Source: Chitinophagales bacterium (GTDB lineage Bacteria; Bacteroidota; Bacteroidia; Chitinophagales; Chitinophagaceae). Taken from it: DNA of 7,686 nucleotides. Below, piece by piece: positions 5,154 through 7,686 of this stretch. Location of the stretch: assembly GCA_013297585.1 (NCBI GenBank), contig JAAFHG010000161.1, positions 1-7,686 on the forward strand, written 5' to 3'. A program made the position numbers and the translations under genes. The notes beneath the pieces are model-generated. The model was given only the letters and a program-made list of their open reading frames with translations. It had not been told where the DNA came from and did no database searches. Numbering within the stretch: the first letter of the stretch is position 1; each line of letters opens with the position of its first letter.

Positions 5154-7686
5154 CTAAACTTTCCCTTGAATGCCAATTAAATAGTCAAACAGGCTTGTTT
5201 CTGATGGTAGTTCTAGCTTTTTACGAAGCCTGTAGCGGCTAATTTCTACACCACGTACCGAAATATTCATCAGTTGGGCTATTTCTTTGGTAGACAAATT
5301 CATGCGTAAATAGGCACTTAGTTTTAGCTCGTTAGGTGTAATGGTTGGGTGTTTTTCTTTTAGTTCTACCAAAAAGTCGCTATGCACTTTGTCAAAGTGC
5401 TTACTAAAATGTTCCCATTCTTTGTCCATATTATCATCTTCACTAAGCGATTTGATGAGTTTTTTTATTTCTGCAATGGCTTGTGTATTATCAAGCCCTT
5501 TCATAATATGGGTTAGTTCGCTTTTTATTTTAGTCAATAGCTCGCCTTTTTTTACCAAGTGCATAGCAGAAGATGCTAATTCTGAGTTCTTGAAATTAAT
5601 ATCTGCTTCTAATTTTTCGTTGCGTAAAGCCACCAACTCGCTTTCGGTTTTACTCAATTCTAGTTCGCTAATGTATAGTTGGCGTTTCTGTTCTTCTTTA
5701 GCTGTAGCTTGCTTTTTATCAAAACGCTTATGTTGCCATTTATTAAAGTAATAGACGGCTGTGCCCAAAAGAATAAGGTACAAAAGTTTAGTCCAAATAC
5801 TAAAATACCAAGGCGGTAAAATGGTAAATGCGTAGGCCGAAGCAGCAGATTCGTTACCTAAATTGCTACGTACTTTTACTTCAAATATGTATTTACCCTC
5901 GGGTAAATTGGTGTATTCTTTCTCGGTTCTAGTTGTCCATTCGCTCCAATTATCGTCAAAACCTTTAAGGCGGTAGCTATAAGTAAGGTTAGATTGGTAG
6001 CCAAATAGGGCAGAAGCGTACTCTAAATGAATGGTTTTCCAATTGCTCTTAATGCTCGGAACAGCTTTTGCATCTTGAATTTGTACCTCGTTTACATCTT
6101 TAAAATAGCCGCCAAAAATGAGGCTGTCTCGCTTGTCGATAATTTTTACAGCCTTTATTTGTACTTGTAGTTTGGGTAAGTTGTTCTTGTATTTCTCGTA
6201 GTTAATATGAAAAAAGCCTTTTTCGCCCCCAAGAAAAATATTATTGTCGTTTACTGGATAAATACATTCAAACCCACTTAGCATTTTATTATTGAGTTCA
6301 GGTAGGTAAATAAGCATGGGTTCTTTGCCCGAAAAATCCATCACACCAAGCGTTTTCTCGTGAATAAACCACACATTACCAGATTGATCTTCTTTTAAGT
6401 AGCGAATACTTTGCTCACCTAATAATTTTTTATAAAATGCTGAAGGTTCAAATGTGTTTTTACTGGCGTTGTAATTGTACACTCCTTTATCTGTAGCAAC
6501 TACTACTTCATTTTTTACTTTAAATATATGGTTGTTTAATAAAGATGGTAAGCCTTGTTGCGTACCAAAACTGGTATTGGTAAATGTGCCGTTGGCATTT
6601 TTTACAATACGATACACACCATGATAAGGATGTGATACCCAAATATGGTCGTTGTTATCTATGGCAAAAAATCGAGAAGATTCGTGAAAATCTGGCACTT
6701 GTAGGCTTTCGGTAAACTTGCCATCATTATAATCGAAAAACGAAATACCTCTGTAATTGCCCGTAATCATTTGCTTGGTAGGAAAAGTAGCCGATGTAGG
6801 TGCAAAGTTCCAAAAGCCACCATTGGGCGAAATAGGTTGTAAACTGTTATTAGTAATGGTAAAAGCACCTTCATGGTGGCCAAGCAGTAGTAGATTATTG
6901 ATAGAAGCGAGCCCCCATGTTTGCCCAAATGTATTGCTAACCATAGAAAAATTACCTTTACTAAAGCTGATATCTTTAATGGCATTTTCTAGTGGTACGC
7001 TGTACAAGCCATTAGATGTGCCAATATATAATCTATTATCGTTAATGATGGCTGCATAACCAGAGCCATTTTGCCAAGCAGACGTAATATGTTTAATAGC
7101 GCTATTATAGGCAATTAAATCTATACCATTATCTAGCCCAAGCCACAAATTACTTTGATTATCAAGAAAAATAGTGAGTACGTTATTGTTTTGTAAGCCC
7201 TCGGTTTTGGAAAAACGCTGAATGATATTGCCTTTTAAATCTACAATGTATACACCATTACTATTGGTAGCCAAAGCGGTAAATTGAGGTGTAACCTTAG
7301 TGGCGGCATAAATACGGTCGTTTTTAAATAATTGGTCGTTAACCGTACTTAGCTTACTTAACTGGTTGCGAGTAAGTATATACATGCCATTTTTTAGTGT
7401 AGTTATCAGAATGCTATCTGAAGTAGTGGGTAAAATGGCCGTGATAGGGTCATTGTTGACTAAAATGTTGCTTGTAAATAAGGGCTGCCAAGTATTGTTG
7501 GTAAATGTCATAATGCCCAATTTATAGTCTTGTGCATACAACACATTATTGCAGATACCTAAAAATGCCCATTCGTTAGGCGCTTTAAATGTTTCAAAAC
7601 TTTGCCCATTAAACTTGAATATTTTGTTTACGGAACGAAAGAATATATTATTTTTTATCGTTATAATATCCCATACATCACCAAAC
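5154..7686 (-). CDS. Transmembrane transcriptional regulator: beta-propeller sensor, triple-tyrosine domain, LuxR-type HTH (N-terminus cut by the window edge)
   Basis: 843 residues are visible. The frame stays open to the right edge, so the start, any signal peptide and the first propeller blades are missing; the GTG at 7544 is internal. Residue numbers here count from that GTG. Residues up to about 450 are two-component-regulator propeller repeats, for example GLQNNNVLTIFLD with LWLGLDNG (116-140) and RLYIGTSNGLYSV (171-183). A Y_Y_Y domain follows (about 508-575; Tyr524, Tyr544, Tyr552). Next come one membrane helix (about 580-600, WYFSIWTKLLYLILLG), a charged coiled coil (about 605-660), and a helical linker. 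The end is a LuxR/GerE-like HTH (about 736-780; TPNEL, STKEIAQLMNIS, RYRLRKKL). No histidine-kinase, receiver or ATP-binding motif is visible. The likely topology is an extracytoplasmic sensor with a cytoplasmic DNA-binding end. Ligand and target genes are unknown. It converges on clpC across a shared terminator. Confidence 0.9.
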   Translation of the reverse strand, partial: FGDVWDIITIKNNIFFRSVNKIFKFNGQSFETFKAPNEWAFLGICNNVLYAQDYKLGIMTFTNNTWQPLFTSNILVNNDPITAILPTTSDSILITTLKNGMYILTRNQLSKLSTVNDQLFKNDRIYAATKVTPQFTALATNSNGVYIVDLKGNIIQRFSKTEGLQNNNVLTIFLDNQSNLWLGLDNGIDLIAYNSAIKHITSAWQNGSGYAAIINDNRLYIGTSNGLYSVPLENAIKDISFSKGNFSMVSNTFGQTWGLASINNLLLLGHHEGAFTITNNSLQPISPNGGFWNFAPTSATFPTKQMITGNYRGISFFDYNDGKFTESLQVPDFHESSRFFAIDNNDHIWVSHPYHGVYRIVKNANGTFTNTSFGTQQGLPSLLNNHIFKVKNEVVVATDKGVYNYNASKNTFEPSAFYKKLLGEQSIRYLKEDQSGNVWFIHEKTLGVMDFSGKEPMLIYLPELNNKMLSGFECIYPVNDNNIFLGGEKGFFHINYEKYKNNLPKLQVQIKAVKIIDKRDSLIFGGYFKDVNEVQIQDAKAVPSIKSNWKTIHLEYASALFGYQSNLTYSYRLKGFDDNWSEWTTRTEKEYTNLPEGKYIFEVKVRSNLGNESAASAYAFTILPPWYFSIWTKLLYLILLGTAVYYFNKWQHKRFDKKQATAKEEQKRQLYISELELSKTESELVALRNEKLEADINFKNSELASSAMHLVKKGELLTKIKSELTHIMKGLDNTQAIAEIKKLIKSLSEDDNMDKEWEHFSKHFDKVHSDFLVELKEKHPTITPNELKLSAYLRMNLSTKEIAQLMNISVRGVEISRYRLRKKLELPSETSLFDYLIGIQGKV

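Noticed and set aside
5341..5751. Plus-strand open frames opposite the regulator gene (also 6757-7059) and a second minus-strand frame at 6767-6985
   Set aside because: They overlap a gene with clear domain matches and have compositions typical of antisense or shifted frames.
7542..7544. GTG at 7544 as the start of the regulator
   Set aside because: The frame remains open for another 47 codons to the window edge with propeller-like sequence (FGDVWDI, KIFKFNG), so this GTG is internal.

Overview
The window looks like chromosomal DNA from a Bacteroidota bacterium, possibly of the Chitinophagaceae type. The reasons are the AT-rich sequence, the lack of clear Shine-Dalgarno sites, a TAnnTTTG-type promoter element, and a propeller / triple-tyrosine / LuxR-HTH membrane regulator of a kind common in this phylum. 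The genus is a guess from content, not from a database search.

Layout, left to right: (1) a predicted exported Fes/IroE-type esterase on the + strand (27-884). (2) A convergent minus-strand pair read from the right: a small STAS-domain protein (2395-1997), then ribonuclease Z (1860-952). They are separated by a 136-bp gap that holds a repeat-rich inverted structure. (3) A 95-bp divergent promoter region (2396-2490). (4) clpC on the + strand (2491-5055), a complete 854-residue Hsp100 unfoldase. (5) A perfect 19-bp inverted repeat (5072-5114) that looks like a shared bidirectional terminator. (6) A large minus-strand membrane-anchored transcriptional regulator whose frame stays open through the right edge (5154-7686, N-terminus missing).

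The STAS protein and RNase Z probably share a transcript, so a STAS switch-like protein is paired with the tRNA 3'-end maturation enzyme. ClpC is transcribed divergently from that pair, and the two candidate promoters physically interleave. The regulator has a sensor domain outside the membrane and a DNA-binding domain inside, with no kinase or receiver domain visible. Its targets are not in the window.

Most of the content is conserved housekeeping. I see no convincing undescribed multi-gene system. The observations most worth a second look are the 19-bp-period inverted repeat between the STAS gene and rnz, the altered phosphorylation-site motif in the STAS protein, the perfect bidirectional terminator, and the one-component transmembrane regulator.
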